Assembly: GCA_050331475.1 (NCBI GenBank)
Contig: JBHJGU010000085.1
Location: forward strand, 1-16,993
DNA length: 16,993 nt
Direction of reading: 5' to 3'
Source of the DNA: JBHJGU01 sp050331475
GTDB taxonomy: Bacteria; Pseudomonadota; Alphaproteobacteria; Caulobacterales; Maricaulaceae
The position numbers and the translations under genes were made by a program. Shown in pieces: positions 1-8,148 of the stretch (positions are counted from its first letter, which is position 1; every line of letters starts with the position of its first letter). Below the pieces are notes generated by a model. That model was not told the DNA's origin, did no database searches, and worked only from the letters and a program-made list of their open reading frames with translations.

Positions 1-142
1 GCTCCGCCGCGGGGACCGGGGCGGGCGGAGGCGGCGGGGGGGCCGGGGTGACGCAAGCGCCCAATAAAACGATCGCCGCCGCCGTCGCGGCCCAAGCGTT
101 GAGTTGACGCTGCGCTTTGGGACGCGTCAGTCTCTGACCCAT
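1..142 (-). CDS. Lipoprotein, N-terminal part only (probable LpoA-type penicillin-binding protein activator)
   Basis: Read on the minus strand from the ATG at 142-140, the frame stays open to the window edge (47 codons). It begins with a basic segment (R4, R7, K9, R12), then a hydrophobic stretch and a clear lipobox, L27-G28-A29-C30. A proline/alanine-rich linker (TPAPPPPPPAPVP) follows, typical of the region after a lipidated cysteine. A GGAG lies about nine bases before the ATG on this strand. The product should be processed by signal peptidase II and anchored in an envelope membrane. In many proteobacteria a penicillin-binding protein activator lipoprotein (LpoA/YraM) is divergent from rsmI and close to yraN, which suggests the same identity here. 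That assignment rests on synteny, because the functional domain lies outside the window. Confidence 0.72.
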   Translation of the reverse strand, partial: MGQRLTRPKAQRQLNAWAATAAAIVLLGACVTPAPPPPPPAPVPAAE

Positions 143-1055
143 GACTTCAATCTCCGACGTCGAACTCGCCACCGGCCCGGACCCTAGTGAGCCGACGTTT
201 CGCTCGCAACCGATGGGTCCGGGGCTCTACGTCGTTTCAACCCCGGTGGGCAATTTGGGCGACATCACCTTGCGGGCGCTCGACATCTTGCGTCGGTGCG
301 ATCGCATTTACGCCGAGGACACCCGCATCACCAAGCGGCTGTTGAGCGCCTATTCAGTCACCACGCCTTTAAGCGCTTATCATGACCATAACGGGGCCGC
401 CGTGCGTCCGCGCATTCTTGAACATTTGCGCGATGGCGAGCGCGTCGCTTTGGTGTCAGACGCCGGGACGCCGCTCGTCTCGGATCCCGGCTATAAATTG
501 GTGCGCTCAGCGATCGAGGCGGGCTATTCCGTCACCCCGGCCCCCGGCGCGTCCGCGGTCTTGGCGGCGTTGGTCTGCTCCGGTCTGCCCAGCGACCGGT
601 TCGCATTTTTGGGCTTTGCGCCCAATCGAGCGTCGGCCCGGGCGAAATGGATCGAGCCGTGGCGAGCCGCGCCGGCCACCCTGGTCGCGTTTGAGACCCC
701 GGCGCGCGCGGGCGAAACCCTCTTAGATTTGGCGGATCAATTGGGCGACCGACCCGCCGCGCTCTGTCGCGAGCTGACCAAACGGTTCGAAGAGGTCCGT
801 CGCGGGCGTTTGCGCACGTTAGCGCAGGCGGTGTCGGAAGGTGTGAGTCTACGCGGCGAACTGGTCATCGTGGTCGGACCGCCGGGCCCGGACGCGGATC
901 GATGGAGCGCGTCCGACGTCGACGCCGCGCTGGCCCGGGCCTTGCACGCTGGAGATGGCGTCAAAAACGCCGCCCAGAGCGTCGCCGCTCAAGCGGGATG
1001 GAGCCGCCGCGCCGTCTATGACCGCGCTGTGGCGTTAAAGGAGGCCCAATCATGA
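141..1055 (+). CDS. rsmI: 16S rRNA (cytidine(1402)-2'-O)-methyltransferase RsmI
   Basis: RsmI uses S-adenosylmethionine to 2'-O-methylate C1402 in the decoding centre of 16S rRNA. The 304-residue protein has the tetrapyrrole-methylase-type fold signatures: PVGNLGDIT at 35-43, YAEDTR at 57-62, SDAGTPLVSDPG at 106-117, APGASAV at 134-140, and RELTK at 210-214. The C-terminal portion (about 255-300) matches the small helical domain of full-length RsmI. The first 25 residues precede the conserved core, so translation could instead begin at Met25 (position 213). Neither start has a strong ribosome-binding site. The annotated ATG overlaps the start codon of the divergent lipoprotein gene. The stop overlaps the yraN start (ATGA), so the two genes are probably translationally coupled. 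Family assignment is very secure; the exact start is not. Confidence 0.96.
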   Translation: MTSISDVELATGPDPSEPTFRSQPMGPGLYVVSTPVGNLGDITLRALDILRRCDRIYAEDTRITKRLLSAYSVTTPLSAYHDHNGAAVRPRILEHLRDGERVALVSDAGTPLVSDPGYKLVRSAIEAGYSVTPAPGASAVLAALVCSGLPSDRFAFLGFAPNRASARAKWIEPWRAAPATLVAFETPARAGETLLDLADQLGDRPAALCRELTKRFEEVRRGRLRTLAQAVSEGVSLRGELVIVVGPPGPDADRWSASDVDAALARALHAGDGVKNAAQSVAAQAGWSRRAVYDRAVALKEAQS

Positions 1056-1429
1056 GCGAGCGCCGAAACGCGGAAAAGCGCGGACGCCGCGCGGAGACCA
1101 CGGCGGCGATGTGGCTGCGCGTCAAGGGCTGGCGCTTGGTGGAGAAGCGCGCGCGCACGCCCCAGGGCGAAATCGACCTGATCATGGCGCGCGGACGCAC
1201 TTTGGCGATGATCGAGGTTAAAGAGCGCGCCGATCCAGAGCATTGGCGCGATGCGGTCACGCCCACCCAAACCCAACGGATCGCGCAAGCCGCGGCGGCT
1301 TGGCTGTCCCGCCACCCCGATTGGCTCGATCGGTTTGTACGGTTCGACGTGGTGTTGCTGGCGCCGGGTCGGTGGCCTTTGCATGTGCCCGACGCCTGGC
1401 GACTCGCGCGCGATCCCGGCATGGGTTAA
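1052..1429 (+). CDS. yraN: YraN family protein (UPF0102, endonuclease-like fold)
   Basis: This 125-residue protein has the usual UPF0102 length and layout. An N-terminal basic helix (ERRNAEKRGRRAE) is followed by the nuclease-like core: GEIDLI at 39-44 and MIEVKER at 53-59. Together these supply the acidic/lysine set of a PD-(D/E)XK-type fold (E40, D42, E55, K57). The family is widespread and predicted to act on nucleic acid, but its physiological role is not settled. The ATG overlaps the rsmI stop codon and is preceded by a strong AAAGGAGG at about 1038-1045, so the start is well supported. Position beside rsmI and the lipoprotein gene matches the conserved rsmI-lpoA-yraN neighbourhood. Confidence 0.93.
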   Translation: MSERRNAEKRGRRAETTAAMWLRVKGWRLVEKRARTPQGEIDLIMARGRTLAMIEVKERADPEHWRDAVTPTQTQRIAQAAAAWLSRHPDWLDRFVRFDVVLLAPGRWPLHVPDAWRLARDPGMG

Positions 1430-1495
1430 ACCGACGCGCCGCAAAACCTCCACGATCTTGGCCCCCATGATCAGCGATCAAAGGAGTGACCCAGC

Positions 1496-2092
1496 ATGAT
1501 ACGATTATGCTTCCGGACTGTGCGCCCGCGCGCCGTCCTTTTAGCGACGTTGGCGGTCGTCCCCGCTTTGAGCTTGAACGCTTGCGCGGCCGCAGCCCGG
1601 GTCGCCGGCGCGGAGCGATCGATTGGGGAAAGCGTAGATGACGCCAATCTTGGGGTCTCGGTGCGCTCCGCCTTGTTGCGGCGCGACGACTTCGTTTTGG
1701 GCGGCGTCGATGTCACCACCTTCCAAGGTTTTGTGCTGCTCACCGGCTATGTGCCCACCGAACGCGACAAACAGGGCGCCCAGGCGCTGGTCGAGCCGAT
1801 TGTCGGCGGGCCGCAAAATATCGGCAACGCCTTGATCATCGACAACAAACCCGGGGTCAGCTCTGACGCCGCCGACGGTTTGATCTCCACCGAGGTCCGC
1901 CGCCGGATCACCGGGGATCCGTTCATTAAGGGGGTGAATTACGAAATCATCACCGTGGACGGCGTCGTGCATTTGCTCGGCGCGGGGCGCACAGCGGAGG
2001 AGATCGAACGGGCCGTCGATGTGGCGCGGTTGACGCCGAATGTGAAGCGTGTGGTCTCTTATGTGCGCTTAATCCCCGCAGGCGGGTTATGA
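1496..2092 (+). CDS. Dual BON-domain outer-membrane lipoprotein (DolP/YraP-like)
   Basis: The 198-residue product starts with a basic signal sequence and a lipobox ending in L27-N28-A29-C30, so it is a predicted lipoprotein. Two BON domains follow, at roughly 47-118 and 126-195. Each has the pattern of a helix, then a strand pair around a glycine-rich turn (TTFQGFVLLTG near 74-84; TVDGVVHLLG near 153-162). This is the architecture and length of DolP (YraP), a phospholipid-binding outer-membrane lipoprotein that supports envelope integrity. In enterobacteria dolP is also found close to yraN and lpoA, so context agrees. An AAAGGAG lies just before the ATG. The 66-nt gap after yraN has no obvious terminator, and the stop codon overlaps the gshB start. 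Family membership is strong; strict orthology to DolP is inference. Confidence 0.88.
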   Translation: MIRLCFRTVRPRAVLLATLAVVPALSLNACAAAARVAGAERSIGESVDDANLGVSVRSALLRRDDFVLGGVDVTTFQGFVLLTGYVPTERDKQGAQALVEPIVGGPQNIGNALIIDNKPGVSSDAADGLISTEVRRRITGDPFIKGVNYEIITVDGVVHLLGAGRTAEEIERAVDVARLTPNVKRVVSYVRLIPAGGL

Positions 2093-3042
2093 GCGTGCGC
2101 GTTGCCCTGCAGATGGACCCGATCGACCAAGTCGATATTCGGGCCGACACCACCTACGCCTTGGCTCTAGAGGCTCAGGCCCGCGGGCACCAGCTCTGGG
2201 TCTATGGACCCGTAGCGTTGAGCTGGGCCGAGGGTCGGGTGCAAGCCCGCGCCCGATCCGTATCTCTAACGAACACGCCCGAGGAGCCTGTTCGGTTTTG
2301 TGTGCCGGAGGTTTTGGATTTGGCGGACGATGTCGACGTCATCCTCATGCGCCAAGACCCGCCGTTTGATATGAGTTACATCACCGCGGCGCATCTTTTG
2401 GAGTTCGTTCATCCGAAAACCCTGGTGGTCAACGATCCCGCCTGGGTGCGCTCCAGTCCGGAAAAAATCCTGCCCTTGCTGTTTCCCGACCTCATGCCGT
2501 CCACGCTCGTCTCCCGCGATCCGGAGGCCTTGACGGCCTTCCGCGCCCTCCATGGCGACATCGTCGTCAAGCCGCTTTACGGCAATGGCGGGGCGGGCGT
2601 GTTCGCGCTGAAATCCGGGGACGGCAATTTCAACGCGCTTTTAGAGATGTTCTTCGCCCAAAGCCGGGAGCCCGTGATGGCGCAAGCCTTCCTGCCGGCG
2701 GTTAGCCAAGGCGACAAGCGGGTCATTTTGATCGACGGCGAGCCCGTGGGCGCCATCAATCGCGTGCCGGCGAAAGGCGAAGCGCGCTCGAACATGCATG
2801 CGGGCGGTCGGGCGGAGGCGGCCGAGCTTAGCGACGCCGATCGCGCCATTTGCGCGCGCATCGGACCGGTGTTGCGCGAGCGGGGGTTAACGCTTGTGGG
2901 CATTGACGTCATCGGCGACCGCATGACGGAGATCAAAGTCACCTCGCCAACCGGCGTACAAGAACTCAAACGGTTTTCCGGGATCGACGCGGCGGCGCTG
3001 TTTTGGGACGCCGTTGAGCGGCGGCGACAGGACACGGTTTGA
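2089..3042 (+). CDS. gshB: Glutathione synthetase
   Basis: GshB ligates glycine to gamma-glutamylcysteine with ATP, the last step of glutathione synthesis in the cytosol. The 317-residue length is normal. The N-terminal pre-ATP-grasp domain shows QMDPIDQVDIRADTT (8-22). The ATP-grasp part shows VVKPLYGNGGAGVF (159-172), RVILIDGEPVGAINRVP (211-227), and the C-terminal GIDVIGDRMTEIKVTSPTG (271-289). D273 and E281 of the metal site are present, but the residue at 283 is lysine, where the family normally has asparagine (EINVTSPT). The ATG overlaps the stop of the BON gene (ATGA), indicating coupled translation. Proximity to comM/yifB is common in alphaproteobacteria. Identity is secure; the effect of the K283 substitution is unknown. 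Confidence 0.95.
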   Translation: MSVRVALQMDPIDQVDIRADTTYALALEAQARGHQLWVYGPVALSWAEGRVQARARSVSLTNTPEEPVRFCVPEVLDLADDVDVILMRQDPPFDMSYITAAHLLEFVHPKTLVVNDPAWVRSSPEKILPLLFPDLMPSTLVSRDPEALTAFRALHGDIVVKPLYGNGGAGVFALKSGDGNFNALLEMFFAQSREPVMAQAFLPAVSQGDKRVILIDGEPVGAINRVPAKGEARSNMHAGGRAEAAELSDADRAICARIGPVLRERGLTLVGIDVIGDRMTEIKVTSPTGVQELKRFSGIDAAALFWDAVERRRQDTV

Positions 3043-3114
3043 TTTGACCAAGCCCACGCGTTTTTCAACGCAGATTATCTTGGCGATCTGATCCCAGCAC
3101 GCTATCGTTTTCTA

Positions 3115-3459
3115 ATGAGAACGACTCTGAAATCCATCGCGCTCCTGAGCGCGATCGGTCTCGCTGGCGCGAGCCTCGCGCAGACCCCGCCCTCTGAAGC
3201 GGCCGAGCCGGAATTTCGGCTGTCCGCCCCCTCGGTCGTCGATGAAGACACCGGCGAAATCCGCGGCGATGCGGCCGTGAGCCCGAACGTGTCGGGCTTC
3301 CGCTTCAGTACCGGGCTGAGCAGCGTCTTTACCGATCCCGATGTCGCGGAAACCGATCCAACAACGCCAACGGTGTTCCAAGATGGCGGGCAAGGGGCGA
3401 TCACCGTATCGGAAGACGTCCTCGGTCCGCCCCTCGAAACCCTCGACCCCGACCAATAG
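3115..3459 (+). CDS. Small exported acidic protein of unknown function
   Basis: I do not recognise a family. The 114-residue product begins with a convincing Sec signal peptide: MRTTLK, then a hydrophobic core LALLSAIGLAGASL-like segment (about 8-20), and an ALA-type cleavage motif (S20-L21-A22 before Q23). There is no lipobox cysteine, so it is probably periplasmic or secreted. The mature part is about 90 residues, acidic, rich in proline, serine, threonine and aspartate, contains no cysteine, and looks low in regular structure. It contains an SGFRFSTGLSSVF segment that could form a short strand pair. No clear ribosome-binding site is visible. It sits alone between gshB and comM, with 72 and 101 nt of unassigned DNA on either side. 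The signal peptide makes a real gene likely. Confidence 0.7.
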   Translation: MRTTLKSIALLSAIGLAGASLAQTPPSEAAEPEFRLSAPSVVDEDTGEIRGDAAVSPNVSGFRFSTGLSSVFTDPDVAETDPTTPTVFQDGGQGAITVSEDVLGPPLETLDPDQ

Positions 3460-3560
3460 GCGAACACACGACGGGTGCGCCGGATAATGGCGGGTAGCGT
3501 TCGCGATTTGTTCTTGAATGCGTCGGAGCAAACGGTCAAGGTGGTCTTAGGAGGATCGCC

Positions 3561-5090
3561 ATGACCGTTTCTATCGCAACCGTCGCTTTCGAAGGGGCTG
3601 AGGCGCGACGCGTCGACGTCCAGGTTCAAATCACGGCCGGGCTGCCGGCGTTCTCCATTGTCGGGTTAGCCGATAAAGCGGTCGCCGAAAGCCGCGAGCG
3701 CGTGCGTGCCGCTTTCGCCGCGATCGGCTTGGCGTTGCCGCCCCGGCGCGTGGTCGTCAATCTCGCGCCCGCGGATTTGCCGAAAGAAGGGGCCCATTAC
3801 GATCTACCCATCGCGCTGGGCTTGATGGCGGCGATCGGCGTTCTGCCCGAAGACGCCGTGAACGGCTATCTGGCGTTGGGCGAGCTGTCGCTTAACGGGG
3901 CCATAGCGCCGGTTGCAGGGGTTTTGCCCGCGGCCGTGGCGGCGAACGCCCATGATTTGGGCTTGATTTGCCCCGCCGCCTCCGGGGCGGAGGCGGCTTG
4001 GGCCGGCGGGACGGACATCATCGCCGCGCACAGCCTGATGGCGATCGTCAATCATATGAAGGGCGATCAAGTGTTGAGCCCGCCTCTCCCGGGCGCCCTG
4101 CTCGACGCAGAGAACGATTTGGATTTGCGCGATGTGCGGGGGCAAGACCATGCCAAGCGCGCGTTAGAGATCGCCGCGGCGGGCGGGCACAATTTGCTGA
4201 TGGTCGGGCCCCCGGGTTCGGGGAAATCCATGTTGGCCGAGCGGCTGCCTGGTGTGTTGCCGCCCTTAACCGCAGAAGAGCTGCTTGAGGTGTCGATGGT
4301 GCACTCGGTGGCGGGTCTGTTGGAGCGTGGGGAGATGCGGCGGAGGCGACCGTTCCGCTCGCCCCACCATTCCGCGAGCATGGCGGCCTTGGTCGGCGGC
4401 GGCGTCCGCGCCAAACCGGGGGAAGCCTCGCTGGCCCATTGCGGGGTCTTGTTTCTTGATGAGTTGCCGGAATTCCACGCCCAAGCCTTAGACAGCTTGC
4501 GTCAACCCCTGGAGACCGGGCGCATCAGCGTCGCCCGCGCCAATGCCCACATCACTTATCCGGCAGCTTTCCAATTAATCGCCGCCATGAATCCGTGCCG
4601 CTGCGGTTGGGCGGGTTCGGCCACCGCCGCGTGTGCGCGCGCGAACGATTGCGCGCGACGCTACCAGGCGCGCTTGTCAGGACCGCTGCTGGATCGGTTC
4701 GACCTGCAGATCGATGTTCCAGCCGTGGCGCCCGCGGATCTCGCGGCGCCGCCATCCAAAGAAGGCTCCGCCGACATCAGCGTGCGGGTCCTCAAAGCGC
4801 GAGAGGCGCAAATGGCGCGAGGCGGCTTGAATGTCCGGCTGGGACAGGCGGCGCTAGAAAACGCGGCCGCGCCGGACGAGCAAGGCGCGGCGTTCTTATC
4901 CCAAGCCGCTGAGACCCTGGGCTTGACAGCGCGGGGGTATCATCGCGTGCTGCGCAGCGCGCGAACGATCGCCGATTTGGAAGGCGCGGATGCGGTGCGC
5001 CGGCGGCATATCGCCGAGGCGCTGAGCTTGCGCAGCGCCGCGCTTGGGGTCGGCCGACCGGACCGGGCGCTGGCGACGGCGAAACGATAG
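3561..5090 (+). CDS. comM: YifB/ComM family Mg-chelatase-like AAA+ ATPase
   Basis: The 509-residue protein has the full YifB/ComM layout. An N-terminal Lon-protease-like S5 domain (about 1-170) is followed by a Mg-chelatase-type AAA+ module with Walker A GPPGSGKS at 216-223. FRSPHHSAS (265-273) and Walker B GVLFLDELPEF at 295-305 follow. The cysteine motif NPCRCGW is near 344-350, and LLDRFDLQIDVP near 375-386 precedes the C-terminal helical lid. ComM is a hexameric helicase that promotes branch migration while incoming single-stranded DNA is integrated during natural transformation, although yifB genes are also common in species not known to be competent. The ATG follows a TAGGAGG at 3548-3554, so the start is well supported. 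It ends 17 nt before the histidine kinase gene and may be co-transcribed with it. Confidence 0.93.
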   Translation: MTVSIATVAFEGAEARRVDVQVQITAGLPAFSIVGLADKAVAESRERVRAAFAAIGLALPPRRVVVNLAPADLPKEGAHYDLPIALGLMAAIGVLPEDAVNGYLALGELSLNGAIAPVAGVLPAAVAANAHDLGLICPAASGAEAAWAGGTDIIAAHSLMAIVNHMKGDQVLSPPLPGALLDAENDLDLRDVRGQDHAKRALEIAAAGGHNLLMVGPPGSGKSMLAERLPGVLPPLTAEELLEVSMVHSVAGLLERGEMRRRRPFRSPHHSASMAALVGGGVRAKPGEASLAHCGVLFLDELPEFHAQALDSLRQPLETGRISVARANAHITYPAAFQLIAAMNPCRCGWAGSATAACARANDCARRYQARLSGPLLDRFDLQIDVPAVAPADLAAPPSKEGSADISVRVLKAREAQMARGGLNVRLGQAALENAAAPDEQGAAFLSQAAETLGLTARGYHRVLRSARTIADLEGADAVRRRHIAEALSLRSAALGVGRPDRALATAKR

Positions 5091-5107
5091 GTTTAAACCC
5101 TCCGGTT

Positions 5108-6673
5108 ATGGTCGATCGACTAAACACAGCGGCGGCGTCCGAAGGGCGCGCCGAGAACGACACACCGCCGGCGCAAACCGGGCGTGACGCCATGTTCGCC
5201 GCGCTCACCCATGAATTGCGCACCCCGTTAAACGGGATATTGGGCATGGCGCATTTGCTCGATGAGACCGGCCTAAAACCGGACCAAGCCGCGTACGTCT
5301 CCGCCATCCGCGATTCCGGCGCCCATTTGTTGCAACTCATCGATCAGGTCCTCGACGCGGCGCAGTTGGAGGCGGGGGCGGACACCCTGCATCCGGCGCC
5401 GACGGATCTGGGGGAATTGGTCCGCAGCGCGTCGGAGATTCTGGCGCCGAAAGCCCGATTGAAGAACGTCAATCTGGCGGTCTTTTCTGATCCGAACTTA
5501 CCAATTGTCAGACTCGATCCAGGCCGCTTTCGACAGATCATTTTTAATATCGCCGGCAATGCAGTGAAATTCACCCATTCGGGAGCGGTTTTCATTCGAT
5601 TGACTATTGAAAACAGCGATGGGGCGCGGGGTCAACTTGCGCTCACGGTCGCGGATACCGGTCCCGGCGTGCCCGAAGACAAACGCGCGGCGATTTTCGA
5701 CGCCTATCGTCGGCTCGACACAGAGGCGGGGGGTGCGGAGAGCGGCGTGGGCTTAGGGTTGGCCATTGTCAAGCGGTTGGTGGCCGCCATGGGCGGCGCG
5801 CTAAGCGTGGAGTCCGAATTGGGCGTTGGGTCGACCTTCCGGGTACACGTCCCCGTTGAGATCGTGGAAAACCGCACAAATCCGCTCAGCGCCCGGTTAA
5901 AGGGTCAAACCATCGGCGTAAAAATGGCGTGTGCGTTATCCAAACGCGCGCTTATTGAACAAATTCAGGCGTGCGGCGGTTCGGTCGAACGCTCGGAACT
6001 CTCCGGGCTCCGGCAAATCGTGGTGGATGCGGAGGGCCTTGCGGACCTAAGCTCGGAGGACGCCGCCAACGCGATCATCGTCATCGCACCGGACCAACGC
6101 GGCCTGCTCGACACCTTACACCCGCCGATTAAAGGCTATCTCATCGCGCCTGTGCGTCTTGAGTCCCTCGTCGCACGCTTGTCGGACACGACGCTCCCCG
6201 ATATCACAACCGAAACCCTCCAAAGCGGCGACAGCGCGCCAGAGACCCCGCCGGACCCAACACCGCGCTTTACGCTGCGTCGGACGCCTCGGTATCGCGC
6301 CCTATTAGCGGACGATAATCCTATAAACGCGCTCCTTGCGCGGAAAATTTTGGAGCGGGAAGGTTTGGATGTGGATGTCGTCACCGATGGCGCCCAAGCG
6401 GTGAACAGCGCGCTGAACGCCCATTACGACGTTATTTTTCTAGATCTGCGCATGCCCAATTTGGACGGTCTGGCTGCGGCGCGGCGGTTACGCGCGGACG
6501 GCGGTCCGAATGCGCGCAAACCCATTATCGCGTTCACAGCCAACAACCAACACGCTGACCGGCGCGCCTGTCTTGATGCGGGCATGGTCGATTTTCTCGC
6601 AAAACCTTTTGACAAAGACGATTTGCTGGCGGTCCTGGCGAAATGGCTGACCCCCGAGGAGACAACCCAATGA
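5108..6673 (+). CDS. Hybrid histidine kinase/response regulator without an input domain
   Basis: The 521-residue protein begins almost directly with the dimerisation/phosphoacceptor domain (H35 in LTHELRTPLNG). No transmembrane helix or PAS/GAF sensor precedes it. The ATPase domain follows with an N-box (FNIAGNAVKFT, about 145-155), G1 (VADTGPGVP, about 181-189) and G2 (GVGLGLAIVK, about 213-222). Residues about 260-365 resemble a receiver fold lacking the phosphorylatable aspartate. The C-terminal receiver is complete: acidic pair in LLADDNPIN near 399-407, D446 in FLDLRMPNLDG, the T in AFTANN, and K in LAKPFDKDDL near 497. It should act as a cytosolic phosphorelay kinase, with signal and partner unknown. 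Its stop overlaps the start of the permease gene, which suggests a functional tie. Confidence 0.92.
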   Translation: MVDRLNTAAASEGRAENDTPPAQTGRDAMFAALTHELRTPLNGILGMAHLLDETGLKPDQAAYVSAIRDSGAHLLQLIDQVLDAAQLEAGADTLHPAPTDLGELVRSASEILAPKARLKNVNLAVFSDPNLPIVRLDPGRFRQIIFNIAGNAVKFTHSGAVFIRLTIENSDGARGQLALTVADTGPGVPEDKRAAIFDAYRRLDTEAGGAESGVGLGLAIVKRLVAAMGGALSVESELGVGSTFRVHVPVEIVENRTNPLSARLKGQTIGVKMACALSKRALIEQIQACGGSVERSELSGLRQIVVDAEGLADLSSEDAANAIIVIAPDQRGLLDTLHPPIKGYLIAPVRLESLVARLSDTTLPDITTETLQSGDSAPETPPDPTPRFTLRRTPRYRALLADDNPINALLARKILEREGLDVDVVTDGAQAVNSALNAHYDVIFLDLRMPNLDGLAAARRLRADGGPNARKPIIAFTANNQHADRRACLDAGMVDFLAKPFDKDDLLAVLAKWLTPEETTQ

Positions 6674-8124
6674 CCGGGTCGGGTTTGGCCTCCGGTTTGC
6701 GCGCGCGGCTTCGGCTCATCGACCGACCGGTGATCGCCATGTTCGGTCTTGGGCTGTCCTCGGGCTTGCCGATTATGTTGGTGGGATCCACCTTCCAATT
6801 CTGGTTGCGCGACCTGGGCTTCTCCATCGCCGCCATCGGCCTGCTGTCCTGGTTCGGCTTCGCCTACACGTTTAAATTTGCTTGGTCACCGCTGATCGAT
6901 CAGGTCCGCTTGCCAGGTCTGCATCGGGTATTCGGCCGCCACCGCGCCTGGATTCTCCTCATGCAGGGGCTGATTATTGTCGGATTAGCCATGCTCGCGG
7001 CCCTGGGCGACGATCTGCAAGCGTCGGAGGGGGCGGCGTCCGGGTCCCGCGTTCTGGTTGGGAGTTTTCTGGCCCTGGCGGCGATGACCGCCATCGCCTC
7101 GGCGACCCAAGACATCGCCATCGACAGCTGGCGCATCGAAGTGTCTCACGACGCCGAAAACAGCAATTTATACGTGGTCGCTCAAGCCTATGGATATCGG
7201 CTGGCGCTACTGACCACCACGTCGTTGATTTTTTTCATCGTCGATGGCCAAAGCTGGGCTGTGGCTTATGCGGTGATGGCTGGCGTCGCGCTCGCGAGCG
7301 TCGGGGTCACCCTGGCCGCGCCATCGCCAACGCCCGATGCGACCGCAAACGCCCCGCGGACAACAGAGCCCGACAAGGTGGGGTTTCGCGCGATCGCCGA
7401 CATGTGGATCAAACCGCTGGCGGATTTTTTGTCCCGCTATGGCCGGTTCGCCGTGATCATCCTCTTGGCGCTGAGTTTTTTCCGGCTTGGTGACTTCATT
7501 ATGGGGCCGATGATTGGCCCGCTTTATAATGATTTAGCGCTGGATGAGAGTCTCATCGGCCAAGTTCGGGGCACAACAGGCTTAATCGCCACCATTATCG
7601 GCGTCGGGGCTGCGGGATTTTTCGCCGGCCGGTTCGGCCATTCCGCCGCACTTTTATTAGGCGCGCTTTTGGGGCCCTTGTCGAACCTCGCCTTTTCTTA
7701 CATAGCGATTTTCGGTGTCACGCCGCTAACGTTCCATATCGTCATGGCGATCGATAATGTGTCGGGTGGATTTGCCGGCGCTATTCTCATTATTTGGATG
7801 TCGAATTTAACGAGTATTGGAATTTCCGCGACCCAATATGCTCTATTATCATCAACTTACTCCCTATTAGGTCAATTTTCGAAAGGGTCTTCCGGTTTCA
7901 TCACAGAGTTTTTTCAAACAATGACAACGGTTAATATCGGCTATGCCTTATTTTTCGTCTTTTCGAGCATCTTATGCATTCCAGCACTTGTGTTCATTGT
8001 CCTGGTGTTTCATCACCAAAAGCGTATCGCTGAACGGAGTGCAGGTCCGTCATCGGGCCTGGCCCCGCCCGCCACGCCGCCGAGGACCCTCGATCCCGCA
8101 GCGGCTCCGAAATCCGATCCCTGA
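6670..8124 (+). CDS. AmpG-type MFS permease (muropeptide transporter family)
   Basis: This is a 484-residue polytopic inner-membrane protein with about 12-14 predicted helices. It carries the AmpG family signatures: GLSSGLPIMLVGSTFQFWL near the N-terminus, YTFKFAWSPLIDQVRLPGL with the conserved charged loop, and SATQDIAIDSWRIE. A polar loop near 220-245 separates the halves. AmpG imports anhydromuropeptides for cell-wall recycling, although family members may carry other cargo. I chose the ATG at 6670 rather than the one at 6643. It overlaps the kinase stop codon (ATGA), is preceded by GAGGAG at about 6654-6660, and leaves the basic N-terminus directly before the first helix. The stretch 7801-7980, encoding the last helices, is markedly AT-rich compared with the rest of the gene. 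Confidence 0.88.
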   Translation: MTGSGLASGLRARLRLIDRPVIAMFGLGLSSGLPIMLVGSTFQFWLRDLGFSIAAIGLLSWFGFAYTFKFAWSPLIDQVRLPGLHRVFGRHRAWILLMQGLIIVGLAMLAALGDDLQASEGAASGSRVLVGSFLALAAMTAIASATQDIAIDSWRIEVSHDAENSNLYVVAQAYGYRLALLTTTSLIFFIVDGQSWAVAYAVMAGVALASVGVTLAAPSPTPDATANAPRTTEPDKVGFRAIADMWIKPLADFLSRYGRFAVIILLALSFFRLGDFIMGPMIGPLYNDLALDESLIGQVRGTTGLIATIIGVGAAGFFAGRFGHSAALLLGALLGPLSNLAFSYIAIFGVTPLTFHIVMAIDNVSGGFAGAILIIWMSNLTSIGISATQYALLSSTYSLLGQFSKGSSGFITEFFQTMTTVNIGYALFFVFSSILCIPALVFIVLVFHHQKRIAERSAGPSSGLAPPATPPRTLDPAAAPKSDP

Positions 8125-8148
8125 TCGGCGCCAAATGTGGAGCGCTCC

